DNA of 64,000 nucleotides, from NCBI GenBank assembly GCA_007922305.1, contig ML677326.1, positions 52,464,453 through 52,528,452 on the forward strand. Reading direction: 5' to 3'. Every line of letters begins with the position of its first letter. Position 1 is the first letter of the stretch. A program made the translations under genes and the position numbers. Source of the stretch: Dermatemys mawii (lineage: Eukaryota > Chordata > Testudines > Dermatemydidae). Under the pieces are notes generated by a model that worked only from the letters and a program-made list of their open reading frames with translations, made no database searches and was not told where the DNA came from. Of this stretch, positions 1 to 10,560 are shown piece by piece.

Positions 1-606
1 GAATATGCCCAATAACATGTGTCACAAGCACTGCTAAAAAAATACCTGCCTATATTTTTTTGGGACAGATAGATTCTGAAATACTGAAGCACATGACAGA
101 AGTACATGGTATGTTTTAAGTATAGGAAATATACCGTAACCATTAAAGACCTAGACTCTCATCCTGCAATCAGATCCATGCGGAAGCATAAGTCCATCTG
201 TCTAGATTTGATTGCAGAAGCAGGAGTTTAAAGGGAAAAATACAGGCAGAACATTAAGTTGTTAGAGCAGGGAGCAGAATCCAAAGTCATGGGTTTGAAT
301 TCCAACTTGCCGTTGACTCTCTAGACGGCTTTAAGCGAGTCACTTTCTGAACCTTAGTTACGTATACACAAAGTAATTAAAATCACTTACATACCCAGTA
401 AGGATGTTGGGAGGTTTAATGAGTTATACTTAATTACCTTAAACCTGGAGGCATATTTAATTAATTTTTATGAAGTGCTTTGAAATTCAGATGAAAACCA
501 CTATATAAATGCAAAATAATATTTTCTCAACTGTATGGTGAAACACTTATTTTTAGAAGAATGATGTAGATTGAACACTTAAGAAGTGCTTTAATTTTTA
601 CTTTAC
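1..606 (-). other. NEIL3 intron 3 (partial, runs off the left edge)
   Basis: This is intronic sequence downstream of the exon 3 donor. It holds a decayed MIR-type SINE at about 256-490 on the plus strand. I see no NEIL3 exon 4 in these 606 bases. Confidence 0.75.
256..490 (+). repeat. MIR-type SINE
   Basis: This resembles the MIR core: a tRNA-like head fragment (gttagagcag), a gggtttgaattcc stretch, and the region corresponding to 'gtcacttt..gaacctta'. It ends near a 'gaagtgctttgaaa' tail. It is old and diverged. Confidence 0.55.
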
Positions 607-741
607 CTAAGCTCTACAGTTGCATCAAAGAAACAAACCATATCATCAGTAAGCTGTATTTCCAGAATTGGTGGTGCTCCATTTCGGTCTTTGCTTGCAG
701 TTGGATTAATACACATGGAACCGTTCATGCCAAAGTGAAAC
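607..741 (-). CDS. NEIL3: NEIL3 coding exon 3
   Basis: This 135-bp exon follows a CGCCTAG acceptor and ends at a GTAAAG donor. Its first base completes the arginine codon split at the end of exon 2, giving ALR-FHFGMNG across the junction. It encodes about residues 89-133, with FHFGMNG corresponding to the HLGMSG-type motif of Fpg/Nei proteins, then PPILEIQLTDDMVCFFD and VELR, closely like known NEIL3. The last codon is split (AG plus one base). Later exons, which in other vertebrates encode the helix-two-turn-helix domain and the RanBP2-type and GRF zinc fingers, are not in the window and must lie to the left. Confidence 0.92.
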
Positions 742-1959
742 CTAGGCGAGAAACATATTTCTGAAAAAAAAAATCTGCATCTTAACAGACTACCAACATG
801 CCTGGGAGTGTTATTTTGTAGCTTGGCAATTAAATTCACTAAGTATATATAATAATTCTTATCATTAGCAGCAACAGGGTGACATGAAGTGCTTGTTTAC
901 ATGCTCTCTCTTTCCTCCCACAAAGGACTGTGTTTAGTAGCAACTAAGAAGCACTCAAGTATATAGTTGTAGGAGCCAGACTTTATAATTGTACTATAAG
1001 AACTGACGTAACCTTTGATTTCATTCTGTCAGCCACCCTTTTTGAACAGGAATGACACTGAGACTATGGGATCGTGTTTCCCATATGCATTACAACTAGG
1101 ACCTGGTAGGCCCTTTTAGTTTTTGTTATAAAAGTTTAGTTAATAACAGACAGGATTTTGTATTGTGTCTATGATAAGTAGATTAGAGAAATGTTGAAGG
1201 CCTGAAGCTCCAATGTGAATTGTTTTAGTTATAAAATTTAGCAAGGCTTGATTTACAATTATTCTGCTCAATATAAATACTACTTTATTCTGATGATAGA
1301 ATATTCTCCTCAAAGAATATTCTAACAGCAGCTCTTCTTCTGCCAAGTGGAAATGATGCAATATAGAAGACTAAATTGCCAGCTGTTTCACTACCACAAT
1401 TTTCACCACAGTATCGAGCACCTTCCAGTTGTCCTCAAAACTATACAACTAGCATTTGTCCTGTGTGGTAACTGGTTCTTTCTTTTTCCCACCTTTCTTC
1501 AGGGCAAAGACTGTGTAGGTATTTAAAATTCTTAAAAATTAGTGCTGGTTTTCATTAGTTAAGATGGGGTTGAAGACTGAAGGCACAAAAAATATAAAGT
1601 GTTGATGTCTGAGGTGGTTGTTAGACAACTCAGAAAATCCAGTCTTAAGCTAGTCCATAGAAAGATCTGCCTCCTTCACTGATGAGCTTTACTCTTGAGG
1701 CAACGTGCCAAAGGAGTGGAGTTGTCCAGAGCTTGATATCTCTTTTAGGTACCCCAAGTGCAGATCATTCAGTGCTTTTAAGATGAGGGTAGAGATCTTG
1801 AATTTGATGCAATGTTCTACTTGGTGTCAGTATAGTGAGCAAAGGACAAGTAAATCTGATTTGCAGCCCAGAATAAAGTTAATCCAAACATACCTTATAT
1901 ACCCCACGTCCTCAAAGGGAAGTCTTATTTCTAAGCTTCTCCTTTAAAAAACGCTGGGG

Positions 1960-2699
1960 AAGCTGCTCCAGCCCCTCCCACGCTGACCCCCCCACCCGCG
2001 CAGCCTCAGCGGACCATGTGAACAGGGAGGGGGGACCACGTGAATGGGGGGGGCGGAGCTGCGCGACTCGAATTCCGGAGGATCAGCGCGGCCGCGTGTC
2101 TGGCTCTGGGCCAGACACGTTATTCTGAGCGGCGGCCAGGTAAGAGAATCGGGGAGGTCAGCTGAGGGGGCAGAGGGTCTCGGGGGGCGGTCAGGGGACC
2201 GAGAATGCGGGGGGGGTCCCAGGGGGCCTGTCGGGGGTCAGGGGTGTGGATAGGGATCAGAACAGTCAGAGGCCAGGGAGCACGGGGGTTGGATGGAGGA
2301 GGGGTCCTGGGGGCGATTAGGGGGAGGGGAATCTCTGGAGGGGGTGTCAGGGGCCAAGGAGCAGGGTGGGGCTTAGGGTGGTGGGTCTTGGGATGGTGGT
2401 GGTTAGGGTGGGGAATCTTGGGAGGGGGCAGTCAGGGGACAGGGAGGCTTAGATGGGGGTGGGGTTCTGGGGGGCAGAGTGGGGGGGTCTCCCGAGGGGG
2501 TGATCAGGGGACAAGTGGGGAGGGAGTTAGATAGGTTGGGGGGGTCTGAGGGGGAGCAGTCAGGGGGTGGGAAGTGGGTGGGGGTTGGATAGGGGGTGGG
2601 GCCAGGCTGTTTGGGGAGGCATAGCCTTCCCAACCTGGCCCTCCACACAATTTTGAACCCCAGTGTGGCCCTCGGGCCAAAAAGTTTACCCACCCCTGC
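1960..2699 (-). repeat. G-rich interspersed repeat ending in a hAT-like terminus
   Basis: The right end read on the minus strand begins CAGGGGTGGGTAAACTTTTT followed by GGCCCGAGGGCCACA, a terminus I recognise from abundant sauropsid hAT (Charlie-like) elements. Leftward the sequence is CpG-rich (2040-2130, including a CGTGTCTGGC/GCCAGACACG hairpin) and then a degenerate G-rich run with repeated 'gtcaggggac' and 'gtctgaggggg' motifs. The left boundary is uncertain. Open frames here are low-complexity artefacts. Confidence 0.5.
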
Positions 2700-2794
2700 T
2701 CTAGTCACTGGTAAAATGCATCAACAAACTGTGCTAATTTACAAGATTCCCACCACTCACCTCTTCATGTTTTACTTGATTCATTTATTTCTTA

Positions 2795-3082
2795 AGGTAG
2801 GTCTTCACTACCCGCCGGATCGGCGGGTAGCGATCTATCTTTTGGCAATCGATTTATCGCGTCTCTTTAAGACATGATAAATTGATCACCAATGACGCCC
2901 CCGTCGACCCGGAACTCCAGCTCGCCGTGAGGCGCAAGCTGAAGTCGACGGGGGAGCTCACTGCCATCCGCTGCCGACAGGAGGATGGCAGGTAAGTCGG
3001 CCGACTTCAGCTATGGTATTCACATAGCTGAAGTCGGCGTATCTTCGGTCAATCCCGCTCCCCACCCAGTGTAGAACAGCCC
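2795..3082 (-). mobile_element. Harbinger-like palindromic MITE, copy 1 (reverse orientation)
   Basis: A 288-bp element flanked by TTA on both sides (2792-2794 and 3083-3085), the TWA duplication typical of PIF/Harbinger. Its inner palindromes (ATCGATTTATCGCG on the left and TTCAGCTATG..CATAGCTGAA on the right) match those of the copies at 32518 and 44560 in the opposite order. The termini are degenerate AGGTAGGTCTTCAC and GTAGAACAGCCC. It encodes nothing. Confidence 0.75.
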
Positions 3083-3420
3083 TTAGTTTTAAAACGCCCT
3101 ACCATAAACACAAAGGTATCTAGTGGTAATCCTCAAAAAGATCAACTAAGAGGAAATACAAAATAAAGGAAAAATGTAGGAAATAAGTTTAAATTCTCCA
3201 TACCGCTGCTTACACTGTGGCCTTTGCTGAATTCACCACACCTTTCCATTACTACTACTATCAGATACTTGTTCTCTGATGAAAGAAATTCCTCAAAAGA
3301 ATTATTTCCTGACAATTTTGTTCATTAATCAGAAAGTGGATTGTACTGTCCCATTTATATTGTGATAGGTGGATCATAAATTCACAAAATTCAGCCAAAA
3401 AAAAGATTTCCTTCATTCTG

Positions 3421-3509
3421 ACCTGGCATTGGCTACTGGCAGAGGACGGGATACTGGGCTAGATGGACCTTTGATTTGACCCAGTATGGTTGTTCTTATT
3501 TTCTTATGA
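3421..3509 (+). repeat. CR1 LINE 3' tail fragment
   Basis: The sequence contains 'gatactgggctagatggacc' and 'tgacccagtatgg', ending in repeats of the form 'ttctta'. This is the 3' terminus shared by sauropsid CR1 elements and by SINEs that use their machinery. No coding part is attached. Confidence 0.7.
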
Positions 3510-3606
3510 TTTGGAAATCCTAATTCTATTCTGGTGGCTGGCGGGGAGTGTCATCTAATGCTTAGATACCACAGGCAGTCACATATATTTGACACATTCA
3601 TTCTTA

Positions 3607-3765
3607 AAGGCAGTATGGCTAAGTGGATGAGCCCTGGGTTCTATTCCTAGCACTGCCAGAAGTGACCTTGTACAACCTCTTGGTTCCTTCATTTATAAAA
3701 TTAGGAAACAACACTTACCTGCCTGAGGTCTGGCTCAGTAATAAGGATTGTGAAGTGCACAGAAT
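3607..3765 (+). repeat. MIR-type SINE
   Basis: This follows the MIR layout: 'ggcagtatggctaagtgg' head, 'gccctgggttctattcct', a 'ctgccag..tgaccttg' core, then a 'ttccttcatttataaaatta' region. It is diverged. Confidence 0.6.
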
Positions 3766-4745
3766 TAAACATCCCAGTCAGCGGAAGAGCAAAGCCTAGA
3801 GCTAATGATTTCCTTCTAGTAATCTCCCCTAGACTGAAGAGTGGGGGGAGTGTTTGTTATTGAATGCCTGTTCCCATCCACAGCTCTAGCTCTGAGCCTA
3901 CCATGTAGAAGGCTTGAGGCCTGCTCAGTACAGCTGGCTTGAAGAGAGCTCTGTGGGGCAGAGAATGAGCACGGCACATGAAATGTTCTAAGATTTTATC
4001 AGCAAGCCTCTAACAAGCTCAACTGAGGGTCTACAAATGGTAATTTTTTTAGAGCAGTATATCTGTCAAGTCAGGATGTATTTTTATGAGAACAGGAAGA
4101 CACTTTTCTGACCACAAGACCTCTCCTAACAAATTTCAAGTCCTGACTCCACAACAAGGAACTGTTAGAGCTCTTTAAAACAGTATTTTTAACATTGGTG
4201 AAGCTACCTATTTCTCCCTAACCTTATTCTCAGAAAGGACTCTATTTTCACTTAAACTTTCCAGAAAAATATCAGTCTGAGACAGACACCTAGAATACAC
4301 AATTGCAGCCCAAACAGTTAAAGCCCAAACAGTTCAAGTTTGACAAAGTTATAAGCAACTGAAAATGAGGCTAATAATGGAACTGTTAGGCAGCTGTAAC
4401 TCTAGGCACTGCTACCAGCTCTGCCTATAACAAACTGCAGTTTCACTAAGAATATTTTATTTAAGAAATACCTAAAACAATTCACAAAATAAAGTGGCAC
4501 TTACTCTCTGCTTTCACGAGAATAAAGCAGTAGGTTGCGATGTTATCATTACCTTTTGCAAGGGAAAAGCAGAATCACATTGTCATCTGTCTAGTATATC
4601 TAGCATCTAGACACAAACTACATAGAGAAACTGCTCTACAATACTAATTAACTTTTACGTAACTGAAAATGATAGTACTGAGGAAAAAAAAGCCTCGTAC
4701 ATAGCTAGAGAATACATATGGAGGGAATACTGTAATTTCTCTTAC

Positions 4746-4870
4746 CTCAGTGCTATCTGTTCAAAATACATAAAAAGTTCCTTCCCCAAAGTTTCCACAC
4801 CAGTGTACACACATCCTTTCAGCAATCTCAGGAAATCCTGACAGGAGGTTTTATTCCCAGTCACAGCATT
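4746..4870 (-). CDS. NEIL3: NEIL3 coding exon 2
   Basis: This is a 125-bp exon bounded by a TTATTTTCAG acceptor and a GTAAG donor on the minus strand. It reads in phase 0 from exon 1 and ends two bases into a codon. It encodes about residues 48-89 and contains GVETLGKELFMYF, the part of the Fpg/Nei N-terminal domain that carries the conserved beta-hairpin lysine (the GK step), which contacts DNA in this family. It is too short and too weak in start context to stand out as an open frame. I identified it by matching the NEIL3 segment between the exon 1 and exon 3 peptides and then checking splice sites and phase. No stop or frameshift is visible. Confidence 0.9.
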
Positions 4871-5009
4871 CTGAAAATAAATTCACACACACACAAACAA
4901 AACATATTTAGGAAAAAAAACAGTCCTAAAGCCAGTATCAAAATTGTGCAATCAGTAGTTAATGCTCAACTACATAGACAAAATTTGCCACCCTTAATCA
5001 TACTGAGTA

Positions 5010-5105
5010 CAACCTTATTCCTCCAATCATCCCTCTGAAATCGATGGGACTACTTGCAAATTAAGCTGCTATTCAGTGTAACCAAGGCCATTAAACACTG
5101 GCCCA
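5010..5105. repeat. Small palindromic interspersed repeat
   Basis: It contains 'gatgggactacttgcaaatta' and 'ctattcagtgtaacca', a form common in sauropsid genomes near 'ggccca' ends. Family not resolved; it is probably a decayed non-autonomous DNA element. Confidence 0.4.
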
Positions 5106-5817
5106 TTTTATTCTGCTCTGCTGGTTTCCAGAAAATGTTATCCTAGAAAAAAGATAAGTAATGCATTATTTGTATAAAAAACATAATTTGACAGATAAGA
5201 TGTCACCTTAAATCTCTAACAGACACTTACAGAGTGTTCTCCTAGATCAACTCCATTCAGGAGTTCTGAGAAGGGTATTTTGTTGAAGAAAGTGTGTGAT
5301 ACCATTTTTGGGAATTTTAAAAGCAAAAACCTTTTCAAACTGCCTCTGATTGGAGCCACTGACAATGCTGATATATGTTCTATGTACTAGATGACACTTT
5401 CTGTGTCCAGCAAAAATCTGCATCTAGCCCCACAGGAGTACCTTTCTTTTCAAAGATCAGATTTTCAACAGCTAGACACAAAGGTGTTGGGGAGGGGACA
5501 CTGGCGAAGGAATGAAGGGAATGGATCATTTTGAAGTTGTGAATCAAAAATTCACTACTCACATAGTAAGCGTTACTCCATTTATTCAAATGGAGACATA
5601 AGTACTTATACTAATGATTAATTTGGCCCAAGGAACTACTTTTTAGTGACAGCATTTCAGAGCTTATGTTTTGGTGTGTGAATCAATTATTAGCACAATT
5701 AGACTAGTTTCAAAGCCATATTTGTAATTCATAAGTATCAGGACTTTTATCATCATTGTTGCAAAATCTCTGAAGGCAGTACTACTATGAGAAAATTAAC
5801 ATTTATCCATTCCTAAC

Positions 5818-6313
5818 TGTTGCAGGGTACTTGGTGTTCCGTAGGAACGAGGCACACACACAGCTGCTGAATAGAAGTAGTGAGTTTATTGAAGGCAAAA
5901 GTGGCACACCCGCAACGGGGGCTTCCTTTGTTGCTACCACTGAGACGGGGAAAGCCTGACGCATCGGAGCAATGCTCGGGATGAAGCCCACTGCACGTGG
6001 GAACACAGGTAGAGAAATAACAGGAACATTTGCATTTTATGCATACCTTATGAATAACTAACACCTTGTTTTTATCTTATTAGTATTACATAATGCAAGC
6101 AGGTGATTCATTAGTTTTACACAAGGCAAGCAGGCAGGCGCTGGGAACCGGTTAACTCTGGCATGTGAAGTATGTGATAACAGAGCAACAACCAATAATA
6201 GCAGCATGAACTATAATACCCTTTCATTCCCTGGAGTTGGCGGGGGGGAATGAGCACCCTTTCCTTCCCTGGAGTTGAGAGTGGGGAGCGTTTTTTAGGT
6301 GCCCCACATTACA
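5818..6313 (-). mobile_element. Candidate endogenous-retrovirus solo LTR
   Basis: This roughly 496-bp block begins TG and ends CA. On the minus strand it has an AATAAA polyadenylation signal (about 5889-5896) followed by some 75 bases to the TGCAACA end, the R-U5 arrangement of a retroviral LTR. No partner LTR, internal region or clear target duplication is seen, so it is probably a solo LTR in NEIL3 intron 1. Its own promoter and poly(A) signal lie in the same orientation as NEIL3. Confidence 0.5.
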
Positions 6314-7125
6314 ATTTCTTCCGACCTCCTACACTAACAAACGGAAGCCCAAGTGAACAGTTATAACAGGTCTGAGGCAAAACTTCAAGTTTGTATAAAG
6401 AATACATGATTAGACCTACATTTTGCAACTTTAGACGAATAGCTATTTTGCCAGTATGGTACAATTGCTCCTTATTAACAAAAAACATATATTCCATTAA
6501 AGCAATTCCATGCTGACATTTTTAGTCAATTCATTTGCCATGTATTTTAAAATGCTCTCTCTATTTTTGAGATGTGTACAGAAGTATCAAAATTATGAGT
6601 TATTAACAAAACCAAGACTTATTTCTCACTTCTAACTTTTCTTTTTAAATAGCTTTGTGAAATAACTAAGTTATATATAGGAATACTAAGTTACAGGATA
6701 ATCTAACTATAATTATAAAAGTACCTATTCAATTAAATAAGTTGGAGAGCCAATTGTTTATTATATTCAGTATCACTTTGCCTGTTGACAAAGGGAAAAG
6801 AAAAAAATAAAATGTATGAGCCTTTGTCTATAAGACCGTTGAACCAGTCTCAAGGTGTGATTTTTGAAACAATATATTTAAGCCTGTGCAAATCCCTGTA
6901 TAGACGCTTATTCTGGGATATGCAAAGTTTATCTTAAAATCAGTTAAAAATCAGTTTAACCAGAACAAGAGTTTCCACACCAAAAAAAGATTCAATTAAA
7001 TTAGTTTTTTTTAAAGGATTTAAATGAAACCATATCAACTTCTGTGCTTAGATAAGGCCTTACATTCTTCCCAAAGCAGAGGCCCTTTATGCCCCACTTA
7101 AGTCCTACATGGCCCATGAAGTTAA

Positions 7126-7170
7126 GGACCATCACAAGGACTAAGTGGAGAACAGACCTTGTGATGGTCC
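7126..7170. repeat. Perfect 14-bp inverted repeat (hairpin)
   Basis: GGACCATCACAAGG and its exact reverse complement are separated by 17 bases, inside NEIL3 intron 1. The surrounding 7070-7200 looks like an old palindromic repeat ('gccccacttaagtcctacat', 'aattcatctgagatgaattt'). An RNA hairpin could form, but the stem is short for a microRNA precursor. Confidence 0.7.
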
Positions 7171-8473
7171 TCTGCCCAGAGAGAAAATTCATCTGAGATG
7201 AATTTCACCAGCTGAGAATATGACTGTTACTATTTTCCCCCCTTTGCTAAACTCATGAAAGCATAATTTGTTCAAAAAGTAAAAATACTATTTAATCTTG
7301 AAACTAGAAGGTTGTAAGAATTAAATGATGGCACGATCTTCTGCACTACTTTATTTTTAAAATTGTGGGCAAGAGCATGCTGAGGAACCTTAATGCAGAG
7401 TTCTGGCAAAACATTAATCTTTGTGTAGGCTTACATATCAAACATAAGAAAATATCCTTCTGTGACTTTCCTGTTGCTTAGAACATAAGGGATGCACCAA
7501 GTTTCCCCACACTTGTGCAAAAACTGACCAAAAAAGGCAACTCAACAATCAGGAATTGCATACTGAATCTTTACAGCTTATTAACCAGACCAGCTCATGT
7601 ATATTTTAACATCTTTTTCTACAAAAGGCATCACAAGCCCCAAAAGTTGCATGCTGTTGAATACTTTTATACTGGCAACAAAAATGGGCAAAAATTAGCA
7701 GAGACATTACGTACTGAGTACAAGAAAAGCAGATACCCCATTCTTTATTTGGTTAAATAGTTTGTCTAGTTAATGTTTTTTTTTTAAAAAAAAAAATAAA
7801 ACTAAGTAATTTTGGAAGTAAAGATTCCTTTTCTGCGAGCTAATGTGTATCATTCTCACTATAGGCTTTGTATTGAACCCCATATAATTAAAAAGCAACT
7901 GATGCCAGCAACAACTTCTCATTTTCCTTGTAGGATTCTTGAACTCAAATGATACTCAACAAATTTGATTAGACAAAAAAGTGACTTGAAAAGATTTCCT
8001 TCATTAGTTCCTACATAGGTTCATGTTTTTCCAGCTCTCTCTTTCTCTCTCTCTTCAAATTCATCAGATTTGCTATGGCCGATTTATTATGTTGATGACA
8101 AGAATATATTATGGTACACTGATTTTTTTAAAAAAAAATTGAAAAATCTCCAAAAACTGCCAGAAACATCTTCTGTAGTCAACTCTGGAATGATTTTTGC
8201 AGAAGCAAAGTATGTCAGCTACAATTATGATCTTGCTTGAAGTTCAGATCAGTTGGCACCTTTCATCATCCCCAAAACTACAAGAGAATTTTTACAAATC
8301 TAGTAAAGCTCTCATGCATTCTTTCAATGCTTAAAAGGAATGTCAAGTGCATCACTTGTATTGGTGTAAAAGTTTTATATCAGATACAAAGTACTGCAAC
8401 AAATGCCTTCTCAACACTTATGTAAAATTAACTCCACTTAATCTGGTTTCCTAGCATTAAACAGAGAAGGTAA

Positions 8474-8760
8474 AGTTTTCAAAAGTGACTAAGTGGCTTA
8501 GAAGCATGGAGTTCATCTTAAAAAGATTTATCTTAAAAATCTTAAAGATCTTAAAAAGATTTACTTACTGCAAGATTTTGAAAAGTATTTAGGTACCTAA
8601 AGATGCAGACAGTGGGATTTTCAGAACAACATCTAGGAATGTAATTCCCACTGAAATAATTTTAACAGGCCATCAGAGGTATAGGCACTTTTTAAAACCT
8701 CACTAGATACCTCTTTGCATCTTAGGTGCCAGAATTCTTTTAAGAATCTCTTCTGAAAAT
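8474..8760. repeat. Palindromic interspersed repeat ('ttttcaaaagtgact' family)
   Basis: It starts 'ttttcaaaagtgactaagtg' and ends with 'cttttaagaatctcttctga', with inverted 'aggtacctaaagatgca' and 'tgcatcttaggtgcc' segments inside. Related pieces occur at 13262, 26252 and 44225. Family unresolved. Confidence 0.45.
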
Positions 8761-9483
8761 GAACTTTACCCTGAATGTATTTATTTAGTGGGGAAGCAGC
8801 AAAGAATTGCTCCTTGTATCAGCCTACTTGAAAGATTACAATGCAATCCTTTTTCTTCTCCGTGCCCAAAGATAGATGGAAGGTGCTATCAAAACAATGC
8901 CTGCTTGATAGCGCCATAGAGATTATTTACACTAGGAGAATGAAGTCAGGCCATCGGCACAATAGGGGAGTGGCTTTCTCGCAGGAGCCCCAAAGGAGAT
9001 TGTACACATCCTGCCAGACTCTCCTCCGCTTCCAGGGAGCAACGCCAGGTCTTGACACCTTGCAACAGGCCTCAGCATTCCACGGCAACATTCAGGAACT
9101 CGTGTAACGCTGCCTGTTGTAAGGGTCCGAAACTGCCCAGCGCTTCGGCGCTCGAAAAAGAGTCAAAGGAAACGAATGAGGTCACTGAAAAGCGCCAGAG
9201 CCCGCACAAGTGCAGCCAAGGCCGGGCTCTCCCCTGTACTTTATTTACATAGGGGGAGGGATTGGCAGGCGCTCCCCCCTCCCGCCTGCCTACAAGCATC
9301 GCGTCGCTCCCCTTCAGCTGCTCCTCCGCTGCGGGGCTCACCCGGGGGTCGCCCCCACCAGCCCCCTTTACAACCCGGGGATACCAGCAGCGTGTCGCTG
9401 CCGCCTCCCCCGTGGCCTCGTAGGGGGCCGAGCAGCTGTTACCGTCCGGCGCCCGAGCTGCTCCTGCCGCAGCCGCTGCTCAC

Positions 9484-9624
9484 CCCGGTGCAGGCGGCGG
9501 GGCCCGGGACCCCGGGCTGGACTGGCAGTAGCGCGCTGCCCCGCACGCCCCGCACTGCCTGGCCCCGGCGCACCCGGGCCCGGATCTTCTCCCCGTTCAG
9601 GGTGCAGCCGGGACCCTCCACCAT
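9484..9624 (-). CDS. NEIL3: NEIL3 coding exon 1 (N-terminus of endonuclease VIII-like DNA glycosylase)
   Basis: This 47-codon exon encodes the start of NEIL3, a nuclear Fpg/Nei-family glycosylase that removes oxidised bases (hydantoins, preferring single-stranded DNA) and unhooks some interstrand crosslinks. The peptide opens MVEGPGCTLNGEKIRARV, which I recognise as the vertebrate NEIL3 N-terminus. The start is placed at 9622-9624 although an in-frame ATG lies five codons upstream. The family needs the initiator Met removed to expose an N-terminal nucleophile, valine in NEIL3, and Val2-Glu3 fit only this start. The exon ends at a GTGAGC donor in phase 0, matching the phase-0 start of exon 2. 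The distal half (after about residue 30) is GC-rich and looks less conserved than the first 25 residues. The exon sits in a CpG island. Confidence 0.93.
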
Positions 9625-9634
9625 CCCGGAGCCG

Positions 9635-9648
9635 CTCAAATCTCCCGC
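9635..9648 (-). promoter_or_regulatory. Candidate CDE/CHR- or E2F-like cell-cycle element
   Basis: On the minus strand this reads GCGGGAGATTTGAG, ending 10 bases upstream of the NEIL3 start codon. It resembles an E2F/CDE half (GCGGGA) next to a CHR-like TTTGAG, although the consensus CHR is TTTGAA and the usual CDE-CHR spacing is four bases. NEIL3 is known to be expressed in S/G2 of cycling cells, so such an element is plausible. The assignment is inference from a short motif. Confidence 0.3.
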
Positions 9649-9960
9649 TCAGTGGCTGCCCCGCCCCTGTCTCCGCGGCGCCCTGGAGGAGGAGGAGGGC
9701 CGGGGCCTGGGGTGGAGCCACACTGAACGCCCCCGAGGTCCAGGAGCTAAATGGGAGACTCCCCGCCTCTGTATTAGGGAATTTGCCAACTTTCTACTTG
9801 CCCCAAACCAAACACCCTTGCCCCGCCCCTCCCCCGAGCCCCACGCCGTGCTCAGTCCTCCGCCTCCCCATCCCTTGTTCTCCCCCTCGGGCCCTCACTC
9901 ACCCATCTTCATCAGGGCCGGAATAGCTTTTTGTGGGTCCCCATGGGGTGGGATGGTCAG

Positions 9961-10560
9961 TGTTCAGCGTGAAGGGCAGCTGGAGGCAATGGCACAGCCG
10001 GGCTGGACCCTGCTCTGCCTAGCCCAGCAGGAGGACACTGTTTACAAACCTGCAGCTGCCAGACGCACACTGGCCTGCACAGCCCTGTGTGCCAGCATGG
10101 GCCTTCCTCTTGAGGATGAGCCCGCACCACCCAATGCCTCGCCCTTTATGCCCAGCGCTGCTTGGCCTCCCACCACAACTGCACAGCACCCTGCACACCG
10201 CACTGCTCACCTAGAGCCCCATAGACCTCCCTACTGCCCACCACTTTCCTCACAGTCCCAGCTGCACAGCACCCCATATTACCGAGGGGATTCTGCACCA
10301 AAACATTAAACTTCTGAACACAATATTTTAAAATTCTGCAAATTTTATTTGTCAATAAATGTGGAGGCTCCAACATGGCAGTGGGGAGCACAGGCCACTG
10401 GTTGCATGGAGGTGGGAGATCACCCTGCAGTCTCCCCCAACCCCAGGACAAGGATTCGGTTGTGAGGCTACACTCGATCCTGACACAGTGCAAGGGCCAG
10501 GCCTGCACCAGAAACACGCTGGGGCCCTGACCCCCGCCAGGCGCACCAGGTGTGGGGGAG
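9961..10560. repeat. Repeat-derived GC-rich tract
   Basis: This region has repeated 'cacagc' and 'ccccata' words and a 'gattctgcaccaaaacatta', 'aaattctgcaaattttattt' block at 10290-10350 that I recall as a dispersed turtle repeat. The family is not certain. No gene is supported. Confidence 0.4.

Larger units (their letters stand above)
742..4745 (-). other. NEIL3 intron 2
   Basis: A 4.0-kb intron between exons 2 and 3. Besides the repeats listed separately (a G-rich repeat ending in a hAT-like terminus, a Harbinger-like MITE, a CR1 3' tail and a MIR), I see no coding or RNA gene. 742-1955 and 3770-4745 hold nothing I recognise. Confidence 0.8.
4871..9483 (-). other. NEIL3 intron 1
   Basis: A 4.6-kb intron between exons 1 and 2. 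It contains palindromic interspersed repeats, an ERV-type solo LTR (5818-6313) and a perfect 14-bp hairpin near 7.15 kb. 6314-7060 and 7200-8460 are AT-rich with nothing recognisable. No alternative exon is visible. Confidence 0.8.
9180..9960. promoter_or_regulatory. CpG island and probable NEIL3 promoter
   Basis: This is a GC-rich block with many CpG steps in otherwise AT-rich DNA, centred on NEIL3 exon 1. A GC box (CCCCGCCCC) lies at about 9660-9668, upstream of the start codon on the minus strand. No TATA box is evident, as is usual for CpG-island promoters. Long open frames across it on both strands (for example 9176-10309 plus) are what GC-rich sequence produces by chance. I do not call them genes. 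Confidence 0.8.

Noticed and set aside
2205..2708. Gly-rich plus-strand and Pro-rich minus-strand frames
   Set aside because: Low-complexity translation of a G-rich repeat.
9210..9926. A 238-codon overlapping plus-strand frame
   Set aside because: Same compositional cause; no conserved motif, and it competes with the frame next to it.
9176..10309. A 377-codon plus-strand open frame over the CpG island
   Set aside because: The translation is proline-, arginine- and serine-rich without any domain and lies antisense to NEIL3 exon 1. GC-rich DNA has few stops. It ends in repeat-derived sequence.
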